NCBI GenBank assembly: GCA_029976005.1
Contig: JARKOQ010000125.1
Span: forward strand, 1 to 62,750
DNA: 62,750 bases
Reading direction: 5' to 3'
DNA from: Aggregatilineales bacterium
Lineage (GTDB): Bacteria > Chloroflexota > Anaerolineae > Aggregatilineales > Ch27
Shown: piece after piece, positions 8,683 to 17,775 of the stretch
Numbering within the stretch: the first letter of the stretch is position 1
Layout: each line of letters begins with the position of its first letter
Notes under the pieces: generated by a model
What the model saw: the letters and a program-made list of their open reading frames with translations, nothing else
What the model was told of the DNA's origin: nothing
The model's database searches: none
Translations under genes and position numbers: made by a program

Positions 8683-8803
8683 ATATTATATAGCCAGGAA
8701 CGCGAACCGAGTCAAGCCGCCGGGGGGCCGCGCGGCACGAGGATCGCCGCGCCGCCGGGCCTCGCCGGATGATGATCGTGGACATCCGTTTGGAGAGCGT
8801 CAC

Positions 8804-9931
8804 GTGACTACTGATCTGGATAGGAACAGCGATGTTCCACTCTACTTTCAGGTGAGCGAAATCCTGCGCAAGTGGATTCTGGAAGGCAAGTGGCCGCTGG
8901 AGACCACCCTGCCCTCCGAACTGGACCTGTGCGATCAGTTCAACGTGGCGCGCGGCACGATGCGGCATGCCCTGAGCCGGCTGGAGCAGGATGGGTATGT
9001 CCAGCGCGAGCGCGGCCGGGGAACGCGCGTCATCTGGGGCGGAGAGCGCCTTCAGGATGCCGGCCGGCCCGGCCAGCAGATCGCGTTTGTCGTCCCCTAC
9101 GTACGCGACTCGTTTGTCTCAACCATCCTGTTGGGGGTGGAGCGCGCCGCCGCCGAGCGCGGCTGGTCGATCACCTTCAAGCACGTGAACAACAGCGCCG
9201 AGCAGCAGGTTCAGGTCTTGAACGCCCTGGCTGCACAGGGGACCGCCGGCAGCATCGTGTACCCGGTGGACTCGGTCCACGCGGAGCCGATGAGCCTGCT
9301 GGTACGGTCGGGTTATCCGATGGTGTTGGTCGACCGCTATCTGCGCGGCGTGATCACGGATTACGTGATGTCCGATCACTTCGGCGGGGCGATCCGCGCC
9401 ACCCAGCACCTGATCCAGCTTGGGCACACCCGGATCGGGTTCATCTCCTGGGACGATCCGGCGATCAGCCTGGAGCACCGGCACGCGGGATACAAACAGG
9501 CCCTCAGTGAAGCCGGGCTGACTTATGACCCGGCGCTGATCCAGGAGGTGGCCGCCTACCCCACCATCAAGGCCGACCGCGTGATGGACTTCCTGAAGCA
9601 GCGGCCGCCGGTGACCGCGATCTTTGCCGCCAACGACCAGATCGCGCTGGCGGTCTACAAAACGGCCCGCCAGATCGGGCTGCGCATCCCCGAAGACCTA
9701 GCCCTGGTGGGTTTCGACGACCTCGATTTCACGGCCTACCTGGACGTGCCGCTGACGACGGTCGCCCAGCCCGCCTTCGAGATCGGCGAGACGGCCGTCG
9801 AGATGCTCGCCCGGCGGATCGGCGACCGGGTGGCCGGCAGCCAGCAGATCGTGCTGCCCACGCGGCTGGTGGTGCGCCGTTCGTGTGGCGCGTACCTGAA
9901 AGACGAGCGCCTGCGCGAGACTCCAAGATAA
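8804..9931 (+). CDS. GntR/LacI hybrid transcriptional regulator (AraR-like)
   Basis: The 375-residue protein joins a GntR winged helix (about 10-78; LPSELDLCDQFNVARGTMRHALSRLEQDGYV contains the recognition helix) to a LacI-type periplasmic-binding domain (95-365; IPEDLALVGFDDLDF). This architecture is that of AraR and other sugar-responsive repressors: the C-terminal domain binds a sugar and releases the DNA. The start is GTG, with TGGAGAG seven bases upstream. It is divergent from a glycosidase gene and convergent with the CUT1 permease. Boxes of the GntR type lie in front of it and upstream of several other sugar genes in the window, making it the best candidate for their regulator. The inducer is unknown. 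Confidence 0.9.
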   Translation: MTTDLDRNSDVPLYFQVSEILRKWILEGKWPLETTLPSELDLCDQFNVARGTMRHALSRLEQDGYVQRERGRGTRVIWGGERLQDAGRPGQQIAFVVPYVRDSFVSTILLGVERAAAERGWSITFKHVNNSAEQQVQVLNALAAQGTAGSIVYPVDSVHAEPMSLLVRSGYPMVLVDRYLRGVITDYVMSDHFGGAIRATQHLIQLGHTRIGFISWDDPAISLEHRHAGYKQALSEAGLTYDPALIQEVAAYPTIKADRVMDFLKQRPPVTAIFAANDQIALAVYKTARQIGLRIPEDLALVGFDDLDFTAYLDVPLTTVAQPAFEIGETAVEMLARRIGDRVAGSQQIVLPTRLVVRRSCGAYLKDERLRETPR

Positions 9932-9965
9932 GCTGTCAGCTATCGGCGGTCAGCGGTCAGCCAAA
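9929..9965. repeat. Short TCAGC-type tandem repeat, copy 2
   Basis: AGCTGTCAGCTATCGGCGG and the following GTCAGCGGTCAGCC form the same degenerate 8-base periodicity as at 6546-6582, directly after the regulator stop codon. Both copies end in CAGCCAAAG. Confidence 0.5.
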
Positions 9966-10032
9966 GACAGGGATCGCCTATTTTGCCAGGATAATACAGC
10001 CGGGCATGAACCGCCAATGGCACACAAACAAA

Positions 10033-10058
10033 CCGGGCCGCGTCGACACGCGGCCCGG
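10033..10058. terminator. Bidirectional terminator hairpin
   Basis: An 11-bp perfect stem, CCGGGCCGCGT, closes on a CGAC loop and is flanked by GTTTTG on the plus side and by TTTGTTTG when read on the minus strand. It separates the convergent regulator and permease genes and can serve both. Confidence 0.8.
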
Positions 10059-10093
10059 CTGTTTTGCTGGCCTGACTCCAACCCCCGGCGGGA

Positions 10094-10939
10094 TTACTTC
10101 ACGGCCCCGCGCGTCAGACCAGAGACGATGGCTCGCTGGCCGAACAGGATCAGGATGAGCACCGGCACGATCATCAGCACGCTCATCGCGCTCATCAGGT
10201 CCCACGGGCGCGAGGAGCCGATCGCCTCGCGTCCCAGCGACACCAGGCCCACGCTCAGGGTCTTGGTGTCATTGCGCGTGGCGAAGATCAGCGGGTAGAG
10301 GAATTCGTTCCAGCCGTTGATGAAGTTGATGATCAGCATCGTTGCCAGGGCCGGGCGCATGGCCGGCACGACGATCCGGGTGATCGACTGCCACAGCGTC
10401 GCGCCGTCGATCAGCGCGGCTTCCTCGATCTCCACCGGAATCTGATTCACGAACGAAACCATGATCCACACCGTGAACGGTGTCGTGATGCTGGCCTCCA
10501 GGATGATCAGCCCCAGGTAGGTGTTGTTCAGGTCCAGGGTGTTGAAAATTTCGCGGATCGGGACCAGCAGCGCCACCTGGGGCAGCGCGACGGAGAGCAC
10601 CAGCCCCAGGAATACCAGGTTGCTGCCCGGAAAGTGCAGCCGCGCCAGTCCATAACCCGCCATCGCGCTGAAGGTGGTTGAAACCACCGTGCTCCCGATC
10701 GCGAAGATCAAGGAGTTGAGGTAGAAGCGCCAGAACGGGATGGCGTTCATCATGTTGGGGTAGTTTTCCAGCGTCAGGTTCTGCGGAAAGTAACGGGGCG
10801 GCGTCTGGAAAATCTCGTAGCGCGGGGTGAATGAGGACGACACGATGAAATAGAAGGGGAGCAGCCACACGAAAGCGAAGAGGATGAACCCCAGGTAGGT
10901 CAGGATTTGGCCGCGATGGCGGCGCAGGAATGCGATCAT
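10094..10939 (-). CDS. Carbohydrate ABC transporter permease, MalG type
   Basis: The 281-residue protein has six predicted membrane helices and the EAA loop EEAALIDGATLWQSITRIVVPAMRPAL that docks on the ATPase. The length and the short N-terminal tail fit the MalG-like second permease of CUT1 sugar importers. It follows the MalF-type gene by 15 bases and is the last gene of the URO-D/GH38/binding-protein operon. No ATPase is encoded in the operon, which is common where a shared MsmX-like ATPase serves many CUT1 systems. Confidence 0.93.
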   Translation of the reverse strand: MIAFLRRHRGQILTYLGFILFAFVWLLPFYFIVSSSFTPRYEIFQTPPRYFPQNLTLENYPNMMNAIPFWRFYLNSLIFAIGSTVVSTTFSAMAGYGLARLHFPGSNLVFLGLVLSVALPQVALLVPIREIFNTLDLNNTYLGLIILEASITTPFTVWIMVSFVNQIPVEIEEAALIDGATLWQSITRIVVPAMRPALATMLIINFINGWNEFLYPLIFATRNDTKTLSVGLVSLGREAIGSSRPWDLMSAMSVLMIVPVLILILFGQRAIVSGLTRGAVK

Positions 10940-10954
10940 CGGTGTGGCTCCCTT

Positions 10955-11881
10955 TCAGATTTGGACTTCAACCCGGCGGAACACATACAACCCGACCGCG
11001 CCAAACACCGCGACCACCAGGAACATCACGACGCTGATGGCCGAAGCGTACCCGTAATTCAGCGTGGCGACCTGCTGCTGGATCATGTAGGCCAGCACGC
11101 TGGTGGAGAAGCCGGGGCCGCCGGACGTCATGGCGTAGGGCAGATCGAAGACCGAGAGCTGCCAGACCATCATGTACATGCCGATCGTGACCGTCAGCGG
11201 CATGATCAGCGGCAGGGTGATCTTCCAGAAGGACTGCACGGGATTCGCCCCGTCCACGCGCGCCGCTTCGTACAGCTCCTCCGGCACGCCTTGCAGCCCG
11301 GCCAGGATCGAGATCGCCACGAATGGGGTGCTCTTCCAGACATTGACGATCAGAATGGCGACCCGCGCGCCGACCGGGTCAATCAGCCAGCTAAACTGGA
11401 CGCCCAGCCGGGTCTGGAGATCGGTGATCCAGCCGTAGGTGCCATCGAACAGCCAGCGCCAGCCGAGCGCGGCCACGACCATCGGGATCGCCCACGGGAT
11501 CAGGTTGATCGTGCGCGCCAGGTTGCGCAGCCGGAACTTGGCATTGAGCAGGGAAGCGACCAGAATCCCGAAGATCAACTGGAGCAGCGTGGAGCCAAAC
11601 ACGAAGATCAGGGTGAATTCGATACTGCTCTGGAAGACGAGGTCGCCCGCCAGCTTCTCAAAATTCCCCGCGCCCACGTATTCGCGCGGCGGGAAGGCCG
11701 GGTTGTACTTCTGCACGCTGAGCAGGATGGTCTGGATGAACGGGTACAGGGTCGTGAACAACCGCAGCGCCACCACCGGCAGCAGCAGCAGCGCGGCCGC
11801 CAGATAGCGGCGCTGGCTTAACGTGAAGCTCTTTCGTCTGGATGGCGAAGCGGGCGGTGCATTCTCCACGCTGTGGGTCAC
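10955..11881 (-). CDS. Carbohydrate ABC transporter permease, MalF type
   Basis: This 308-residue inner-membrane protein has a basic cytoplasmic N-terminus, about six membrane helices and the EAA motif YEAARVDGANPVQSFWKITLPLIMPLT. It is the partner of the MalG-type permease immediately downstream. The binding-protein gene lies 94 bases upstream, with a strong hairpin in the gap that probably lowers permease expression relative to the binding protein. The substrate is unknown; co-transcription with an alpha-mannosidase favours a mannose-containing oligosaccharide. Confidence 0.93.
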   Translation of the reverse strand: MTHSVENAPPASPSRRKSFTLSQRRYLAAALLLLPVVALRLFTTLYPFIQTILLSVQKYNPAFPPREYVGAGNFEKLAGDLVFQSSIEFTLIFVFGSTLLQLIFGILVASLLNAKFRLRNLARTINLIPWAIPMVVAALGWRWLFDGTYGWITDLQTRLGVQFSWLIDPVGARVAILIVNVWKSTPFVAISILAGLQGVPEELYEAARVDGANPVQSFWKITLPLIMPLTVTIGMYMMVWQLSVFDLPYAMTSGGPGFSTSVLAYMIQQQVATLNYGYASAISVVMFLVVAVFGAVGLYVFRRVEVQI

Positions 11882-11926
11882 GGACTGCTCCTTTGGGGCC
11901 GGTGCTCCGGGGTCAGCCGGCGGAGG

Positions 11927-11959
11927 GCCTCTCCCGGCCCAGGCGCTGCCGGGAGAGGC
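11927..11959 (-). terminator. Hairpin after the binding-protein gene (attenuator or mRNA-stability element)
   Basis: A perfect 12-bp stem, GCCTCTCCCGGC, encloses a 9-base loop, 16 bases after the binding-protein stop. There is no U-tract on the minus transcript, so it is more likely a processing or 3'-stability element, or partial terminator, in the manner of the malE-malF gap of enteric bacteria. Confidence 0.65.
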
Positions 11960-11975
11960 GTGCGCTCAAATTGAA

Positions 11976-13226
11976 TTATTCGCCCAGCGCGGCAAGCAGG
12001 TTCCTGCCGGTGGCGAGTGCTTCTTGCAGGCTGGCCTGCTTGGTGATGTACAGCGAGAGGGCGTCTTCCACCGCAACCTGGGCCTCGGCGGCGCGCGGAT
12101 GATACGGGCGCGGCTTGATCGCCCCGGCATCGGCGTACATCCCCATCGCGCCGACGAGCACGTTGTCCGGCATCGCGGCCAGGATCGACGCGCGCGGCAT
12201 GATGAACCAGCTCTGCCCGGCGGCCAGCTTGGGAGCGACCTCGACCGAGGTGATGTACTTGATCAGCTCCTTGGCGCCATCGGGATTCGGCGCGAGGGCC
12301 GGAACCGTGAAGCCCCAGCCGCCCCACCAGCTTCCAGGCCCCGACGGCCCGGCCGGCGGCAGCGCGATGGCGACCTTGTCCGGGCTGTACCAGGCGGTGT
12401 TGCCTTCGGCCACGCTCTGGAAGAATGGCCACTGGCGCATGAAGATCACCTTGTCGTCCATGTAGAGCTGGTTCTGCTGGTCGTAGTTGGTGTTGATGGC
12501 GTCCGGCGGGAAGATCTTGTAGGTGTGCATCATGTCGTACAGCAGGCGGGTGGCCATCGCCGTGCCGTCGTCCAGGTCGAAGATCTGCCCGTTGGTCTGG
12601 CTGGTCAGATAGGCGAGATAGACCCACATCAGCCCGCCACGGCTGATGCCATCGGTGGTGGCCCACACACCGTTGGCGGCGTCCGTGACCTCCATGCCCT
12701 TCTCGACCATCTCTTCCCAGGTCTTGGGGGCGTCGCCGATGATGTCCTTGCGATAGAAGAAGTACGCCATCGCGAACTCGTGCGGCACGCGGTACATCGC
12801 GCCGTCAAACCCATGCCACAGCGGGAATGCGTCCTTCATGCCCTGGGGGAAGTCATCCCAGGTTTCCTGCGGGATGACGTCGTCCAGCGGCATCAGCCAG
12901 CCCGCGCGGGCCAGCACGGGGCCGCTTTCGTCCGAGTCGCTGACCACGTCCCAGGGGCTGTCCCCGGCGGCATAGGCGGTGCTGACCTCGGTCAGGTGCT
13001 CCACGCCGGACGAGACGCCGGTCTCAAGCTGGACGGTCAGGCCGGTCGCGGCCTCGAAGTCCGGCAGGACGGCCCTGATCGCGTCATGGGCGAAGGCCTG
13101 GATTTTCAGGACGACGGTATTCTGGCGGCGGCGGTTGATCACCCACGGGCCGCTGATCTTGGGGGTCAGGGCCAGGGCGGCGGCGGAGCCGGATGCCTTC
13201 AAGAAACTGCGGCGTGACATGGACAT
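11976..13226 (-). CDS. Carbohydrate ABC transporter substrate-binding protein, Tat-exported
   Basis: The 416-residue protein is an extracellular solute-binding protein of family 1 (CUT1). Its N-terminus carries SRRSFLK followed by a short alanine-rich hydrophobic stretch, a twin-arginine signal rather than a Sec signal; no lipobox cysteine is seen. Tat export implies folding before secretion. It sits between the GH38 gene and the permease pair, completing an importer that lacks only the ATPase. The ligand is probably an oligosaccharide trimmed by the operon's enzymes; this is inferred from context. Confidence 0.9.
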   Translation of the reverse strand: MSMSRRSFLKASGSAAALALTPKISGPWVINRRRQNTVVLKIQAFAHDAIRAVLPDFEAATGLTVQLETGVSSGVEHLTEVSTAYAAGDSPWDVVSDSDESGPVLARAGWLMPLDDVIPQETWDDFPQGMKDAFPLWHGFDGAMYRVPHEFAMAYFFYRKDIIGDAPKTWEEMVEKGMEVTDAANGVWATTDGISRGGLMWVYLAYLTSQTNGQIFDLDDGTAMATRLLYDMMHTYKIFPPDAINTNYDQQNQLYMDDKVIFMRQWPFFQSVAEGNTAWYSPDKVAIALPPAGPSGPGSWWGGWGFTVPALAPNPDGAKELIKYITSVEVAPKLAAGQSWFIMPRASILAAMPDNVLVGAMGMYADAGAIKPRPYHPRAAEAQVAVEDALSLYITKQASLQEALATGRNLLAALGE

Positions 13227-13333
13227 CTTTAAGTCTCCTCCTGATTTAGTCTGACTGGCGACTATTTGTTCACTGCATTGCGGTTAACCGTACGGCGATA
13301 GACACCTCCTTAGGGTCAGCGCTGGTTTTTCTC

Positions 13334-16075
13334 CTATGAAAGCTCTGGAAGCAGCTCGCAGGTGACGATCTGTCCACCCCGAACTGGAAGGGTCAGACGG
13401 TGGCGGTCGGTGGCGCTCAGGGTTTCCTGGCGCTCCTCGTTCAGGTTGAGGCGGTAGGCGACCCGGATCGGACGCCAGCTCGTCAGGCTGGCCGTGACAG
13501 GCTCGGCGATGGGGTTGTAGAAGCGCACGATCAGCCTCTGCCCGTCCGCGCTGCGCCGCACCGCGCTGAGGATCAGGCTGTCCGGCTCCAGCGCGAGCAG
13601 GCTCAGGCGATCCGGGTTGCGCCCCTCGCGCGGCCAGGGGATGGGTTTGGCGACCCGGTTGTACCAATCCAGATCGACGCCGATGAAGGGCATCTCGCGT
13701 AGCTCCATGCCCTCGTGGGTATCGGCGCGGGCCAGGCGCAGGGGGGCGGTGTAATCGCGGGCGAAACGCTGGACAGCCCGCCAATCCCCGGCGTGGGGCA
13801 GCAGGGCGTACTCGAAGACGTGCTCGCCGGGGCACTGCGCGCCGGGTGTGGGCAGCAGCGGTCCGGCCGCGACGTGGCGGTTGCTGAGGTCATCCCGCGA
13901 GAGCCAGCCCACGCAGCGCAGCAGGGTCAGGGCGATACGCGTACCGTGCCCGGTCCGCTCCACTTCCACGCAGGGCAGGCCGCGGTTGAGGATCGCCAGG
14001 CCGCGCTGACCGTCGCTCAGATCGGTGAAGGCTCGCTGGTGCATCAGCGGGGTGGGGTCTTCCACCCAGCCTACGGAAGCGGGCAGATCGATGGCGCGGG
14101 CGCTGACCTGGAAGGCCGCGTCCACGAAGGCCTGGTATGGTTGCAGATCGGTGGGGAAAGTCACGGTCAGCTTGTGATCCTGGGCGCGGTTGTCCACGCG
14201 GGTTTCGATGTACAGCCCTGGCTGGTCGCGGTAGAGAGTCAGGGTCGACTCGATTGGCAGGTCAACCCGCCGATCGGATCGATGCTGGCGATTGGGCGCG
14301 AGCGAGACGGGGATGGCGAGCGTCTGGCTGACCCGGAACCGGACCAGGGCCGGCCCGGCCGCGACCAGTTCGATCCGGGCCGTCTGGCCTTCGCTGCTGA
14401 CGGTGGCGCTGTGCGGGCACGGGCAATAGCTGTATTCGTCCCCGGCGTCATCCACGTCGAAGAAGCGGTGCAGGCCGGGGTAGACGGCCCCGGTCTGCTT
14501 GTCGGTGACGGTCAGGCTGCCGTCGGCTTCGATGCTGAAGGCCAGGAAGGCGTTCTCCGCGCCGTTGGCCTGGTGGCGCAGATCGCCCGCCGGGGCGGGC
14601 GCGGGCTGGCCCGGTTGGGCGTAGACCGTGGTGTAGCCGCAGGCGGGAACGTCGACCGGGAAGGCCACCGTCACCCGCCGCTTGCGGTTGGGCTTGAGCG
14701 TTTCCAGCCACACGCTGTCCTCGCTGCCCAGGATTTGCACCGGGACCGGCTGACCCTGCCCATCGACCAGCCGGAACTGATCGGCGGTCGGGTCGTCGAA
14801 ATCGAAGTCGATCGTCCCGGTGGCGACCTCGGCGCGCGGCCAGCCCAACGGGTTGTAGACCAGCACCGGCGTGCCGGGCTGGGCGGTGAAGTCGGCTTCG
14901 CGCGCGAGCTGGCGCAGGCTGTCCCGTACCAGGATCGTCCCGATCTGCTCGGCCTGGCTGAAGCGATACAGCATCTCGTCGTGGACGGGGTCGATCCCGC
15001 TGCCGTAGATGTCGTCGTGGGGGTGATTCTTGAGCAGCCAGCGCCAGGCCGTCCAGAGCAGGTCGGGCGTGCCTTCCGGCGGGTTGGCCCCGGCCAGCCA
15101 GGCGAAGGTCGTCAGCGGCTCGGCGTAGCGTTCCAGCAGGGTTTCGACCCGGTGGTTGATTTGCTTGAGGTAAATCCGGGTGGAGTAGACGCCCTGCAAA
15201 ATCTCGGAGTAGCGGCCCCAGCGGAACTCGCCCTGGAACTCCGGCAGGTCGACCCCGGCGGCGCGCACCTGGGCCAGGTGATCGCCCAGGGTGGCGTGGC
15301 GGAACTCCACGTCCGGGATGTGCTCCGCCGCAAGCTGGATCAGGGCGGGCAGGCGCGGCTGCGCTTCGGCATGGTCGATGCCGTTCATGAGCAGGCGGGC
15401 CGGGGTGTTGGACAGCGGCTCCAATTCGGCCAGCGCGCCGCGAATCTGCTCCAGCCCCATCTCCCAATCGAACGCCATCTGGGAGGTATCGCCCCAGCGG
15501 ATCGGGAAGCCGACGTTGGACAGGTTGTGGTAGCCCCACGGCATCCAGATCGCCAGGACGGCCGAGCCGTCGGCGGCCACCCAGTTGAACTCGGTGCCCA
15601 GCGCGTCGGCTTCGCTGCCGATCCCGCGCCAGAAGAAGGCCGAGTCGATGCCGAAGCCCCGCATGATCTGGGGCAGTTGGGCGATGTGGCCGAAGCCGTC
15701 GGGCACGTAACCGGCCTTCATCACCCCACCGTACGCCTCGCCCATCCGGTGGCCGAGCATCAGGTTGCGGATCAGGGCCTCCGGGCTGACCAGGAACTCG
15801 TCCGGCAGGACGTACCACGGCCCGACGCTGATCCGCCCGGATTTCGCCAGGTCCTGGAGCAGGGCCGCCCGATCGGGCCGGACTTCCAGGTAGTCCTCCA
15901 GGATCGAGGTCTGGCCGTCCAGCATGAAAAAGCGGTAAGCCGGGTCGGCGTCGAGCAGGGCGATCAGGCGGTCGATCAGGCGCACCAGGCGGGCGCGGTA
16001 CTCCTGAAAGGGGACGTACCAGGCGCGATCCCAGTGGGTATGGGGGACGATGGTGACGAATGTGCGGTTGCTCAT
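13334..16075 (-). CDS. Alpha-mannosidase, glycoside hydrolase family 38
   Basis: The 913-residue protein starts with the GH38 catalytic domain. H12-T-H14-W-D16 supplies metal ligands, and D126 in YVPDGFGH is the nucleophile and zinc ligand. A middle helical domain (about 280-370) and a long beta-sandwich C-terminal domain follow, as in the GH38 family. No signal peptide is visible, so it should act in the cytoplasm on imported alpha-mannosides. It lies between a URO-D-family gene and a CUT1 binding-protein gene in one operon. GH38 enzymes remove terminal alpha-linked mannose, for example from high-mannose glycans or mannosylglycerate; linkage preference cannot be told. Confidence 0.92.
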   Translation of the reverse strand: MSNRTFVTIVPHTHWDRAWYVPFQEYRARLVRLIDRLIALLDADPAYRFFMLDGQTSILEDYLEVRPDRAALLQDLAKSGRISVGPWYVLPDEFLVSPEALIRNLMLGHRMGEAYGGVMKAGYVPDGFGHIAQLPQIMRGFGIDSAFFWRGIGSEADALGTEFNWVAADGSAVLAIWMPWGYHNLSNVGFPIRWGDTSQMAFDWEMGLEQIRGALAELEPLSNTPARLLMNGIDHAEAQPRLPALIQLAAEHIPDVEFRHATLGDHLAQVRAAGVDLPEFQGEFRWGRYSEILQGVYSTRIYLKQINHRVETLLERYAEPLTTFAWLAGANPPEGTPDLLWTAWRWLLKNHPHDDIYGSGIDPVHDEMLYRFSQAEQIGTILVRDSLRQLAREADFTAQPGTPVLVYNPLGWPRAEVATGTIDFDFDDPTADQFRLVDGQGQPVPVQILGSEDSVWLETLKPNRKRRVTVAFPVDVPACGYTTVYAQPGQPAPAPAGDLRHQANGAENAFLAFSIEADGSLTVTDKQTGAVYPGLHRFFDVDDAGDEYSYCPCPHSATVSSEGQTARIELVAAGPALVRFRVSQTLAIPVSLAPNRQHRSDRRVDLPIESTLTLYRDQPGLYIETRVDNRAQDHKLTVTFPTDLQPYQAFVDAAFQVSARAIDLPASVGWVEDPTPLMHQRAFTDLSDGQRGLAILNRGLPCVEVERTGHGTRIALTLLRCVGWLSRDDLSNRHVAAGPLLPTPGAQCPGEHVFEYALLPHAGDWRAVQRFARDYTAPLRLARADTHEGMELREMPFIGVDLDWYNRVAKPIPWPREGRNPDRLSLLALEPDSLILSAVRRSADGQRLIVRFYNPIAEPVTASLTSWRPIRVAYRLNLNEERQETLSATDRHRLTLPVRGGQIVTCELLPELS

Positions 16076-16138
16076 TGAGCCTGCTTCTCCTCGCGGTTGG
16101 AAGGCACGGAACGGTTTCCCCGGAAAGCAGCGGCTCCG

Positions 16139-17290
16139 CTAGTGGTAGCGGCCGTAGCGTTCGGCGGCTTCGGTCATGGCGTTGATGTTTTCCAGCGGCG
16201 TGCCGGGGGGGATGTTGTTGCCGTCCTGGACGATGTAACCCCGGTAGGGGGCCAGTTTTTCGATGGCAATGTGGGTCGCCTCGCGCACCTGCTCCGGCGT
16301 CCCGCTGTGGATCAGCATGGGGTTGATGTTGCCAATCAGGACTACCCGGCCGCCCATCACCGCGCCGATCCGGTCGAGATCGACCTGGTAGCCGAAGCCC
16401 TGTAACTCGTGGATGGCGAGGTCGTCCCGGAAGATTTCCAGCAGGTGGTCGGTCTTGCCGCACATGTGCAGGCTGAGCCGGCCGTCGAAGTGGAAGCGCA
16501 GGCGGCGCTCCTCCGGCAGGACCAGATCGCGGAACATGGCCGCCGAGAGGTTCATCGCCAGGTCGTCCGTCCAGGCGAAGTCGCGCGCGGTGAGCTGCTC
16601 CTCCGCCCAGCAGAAGTCCAGGTACTCGATCATCTTGTCGGTGACGATGCGCAGCAGCTCCCGCACAAAGTCCGGGCGGTCGTAGCAGGCCGCGAACAGT
16701 TCGGTCTGGCCCATCAGGTCGCCCGCCACGCCGAACGGCCCGTCGGAGGTGTGGGTCAGGTTGGGGGCCGCGCCGGGGTAAAAGACTTCGCCGCCTTTGA
16801 AGCGCACCGGGTACTTCTCGGCGACGGCCATCATCCTGCGCCGGTACTCGATCTGGCGGGCGTTGATCCCGCTGTGGACGTAATCCATCGCTTCCAGGCG
16901 GGCCAGGTCCTCTTCCGTTTTGACCCAACCCGGCCCGACCCAGGGGATATCGTCGTCGGGGAAGACAATCTCGCAGCCCAGGCTGCCCGCCTCGAAGGTG
17001 TTCTGGAAGTCCGTCCAGGCCCCGGTCCAGGCTCCGGTGATGCTGTAGGCGTCGGTGCGGACGTGCTCCATCAGCCACTTCTGGGCGAGAATCTGGGTGC
17101 GGAGCATGACCTCCGGATCGGCGTAGTAGTCGCGGAAACGGACGCCCACCTGGGGAACCATCAGGCGGTGGGCGATGGCTGGGATGACTGGGACGCGATC
17201 GGGGTCTTCGAAGCGCTTGGTGCGGCTGACACGCTCCTCGCGCGCAGCCAGCTCGTCCACCGAGACATCAATTTCGATTATCCGGTGCAT
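16139..17290 (-). CDS. URO-D-family protein, second copy
   Basis: The 383-residue product belongs to the uroporphyrinogen decarboxylase superfamily and is only distantly similar to the copy at 587-1750. It keeps H275-x-C277 in SLHMCGKTDH, but the position of the third zinc ligand reads YIVQDGNN, so the complete H-x-C...C site is absent. It heads the operon with GH38 and the CUT1 transporter. I chose the ATG at 17290 because the in-frame extension to 17377 runs through two operator boxes. No Shine-Dalgarno sequence precedes it, so translation may be leaderless. A HemE role is unlikely in this context; enzymatic role is unknown. Confidence 0.75.
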   Translation of the reverse strand: MHRIIEIDVSVDELAAREERVSRTKRFEDPDRVPVIPAIAHRLMVPQVGVRFRDYYADPEVMLRTQILAQKWLMEHVRTDAYSITGAWTGAWTDFQNTFEAGSLGCEIVFPDDDIPWVGPGWVKTEEDLARLEAMDYVHSGINARQIEYRRRMMAVAEKYPVRFKGGEVFYPGAAPNLTHTSDGPFGVAGDLMGQTELFAACYDRPDFVRELLRIVTDKMIEYLDFCWAEEQLTARDFAWTDDLAMNLSAAMFRDLVLPEERRLRFHFDGRLSLHMCGKTDHLLEIFRDDLAIHELQGFGYQVDLDRIGAVMGGRVVLIGNINPMLIHSGTPEQVREATHIAIEKLAPYRGYIVQDGNNIPPGTPLENINAMTEAAERYGRYH

Positions 17291-17301
17291 GATCGATCCA
17301 T

Positions 17302-17341
17302 GTATAGACATCAGGGCGCGAAGTGTCGGAGATGTATAGAC
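17302..17341. promoter_or_regulatory. Two GntR-type operator boxes upstream of the URO-D/GH38/transporter operon
   Basis: GTATAGAC occurs at 17302-17309 and again at 17334-17341, each within TGTATAGACA, 32 bp or about three helical turns apart. Read on the minus strand each box contains TATACAT, a plausible -10 hexamer, so a bound repressor would cover the promoter. Confidence 0.7.
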
Positions 17342-17508
17342 AAATTCATTGTGCCATGGATTCGCGGTCGGCGTCAATCAGATCGATCGGGCGGGGACGG
17401 CGCGGCGCGGACAGTCCCTGACCCGCCCGGCGCGGAGCGCGCATGGCGGCGCAAAAAGCCCGATCTGGCGTGGAGGCGGCCAATCAGGGCAAGCGCATCA
17501 AGAACATA

Positions 17509-17667
17509 ATGAACCGCCAAAACGCCAAGAACGCCAACAAAGAACGCCGAGAAAAGCAAAAATCAGAAAGAAAACGCCCCCCGAAGCTGTGAATCAAAAG
17601 CTGGTCACTTGGCTGTCTCTCTGTGTCCTCCGTGTGCTCTGCGGCGAGATGCTTTTTCGGTTTGATG
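17509..17667. repeat. Dispersed intergenic repeat, copy A
   Basis: The left part, GAACCGCCAAAACGCCAAGA and what follows, is a run of GCCAA/ACGCC units. The right part contains CTCTGTGTCCTCCGTGTGCT and then GCGGCGAGATGCTTTTTCGG. The right part is shared with intergenic copies near 43431 and 59013. No gene is seen between 17346 and 17775; the rest of the gap is GC-rich sequence without recognised signals. Confidence 0.6.
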
Positions 17668-17751
17668 GGATTGCCCTGGCCGGGCAATTGGATGATATTG
17701 ATAAAATACATCTTATAAGGTAGAGTCGGCCCGATCTGGCAAAGGTGATTT

Positions 17752-17759
17752 GTCTAGAC
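17752..17759. promoter_or_regulatory. GntR-type operator box in front of the ferritin-like gene
   Basis: GTCTAGAC, a perfect palindrome inside TTGTCTAGAC, is identical to one box beside the regulator gene. It ends 16 bases before the start codon of the ferritin-like gene, so a bound protein would block initiation. Confidence 0.6.
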
Positions 17760-17775
17760 TCTTGCGTGGGCTGGC

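Noticed and set aside
13715-17078. Very long open frames antisense or in another frame to the GH38 and URO-D genes (787 and 876 residues)
   Set aside because: They are Arg/Gly/Pro/Ala/His-rich, have no domain motifs and exist only because high-GC genes leave few stops in other frames.
17291-17377. Extended N-terminus of the second URO-D protein starting with TTG
   Set aside because: The extension runs through both operator boxes and shows no family similarity.
17374-17711. Short frames translating to VLGVLAVHYVL and SLCVLRVLCGEMLF
   Set aside because: These peptides arise from a dispersed repeat and not from a gene; the same pattern recurs near 43431.
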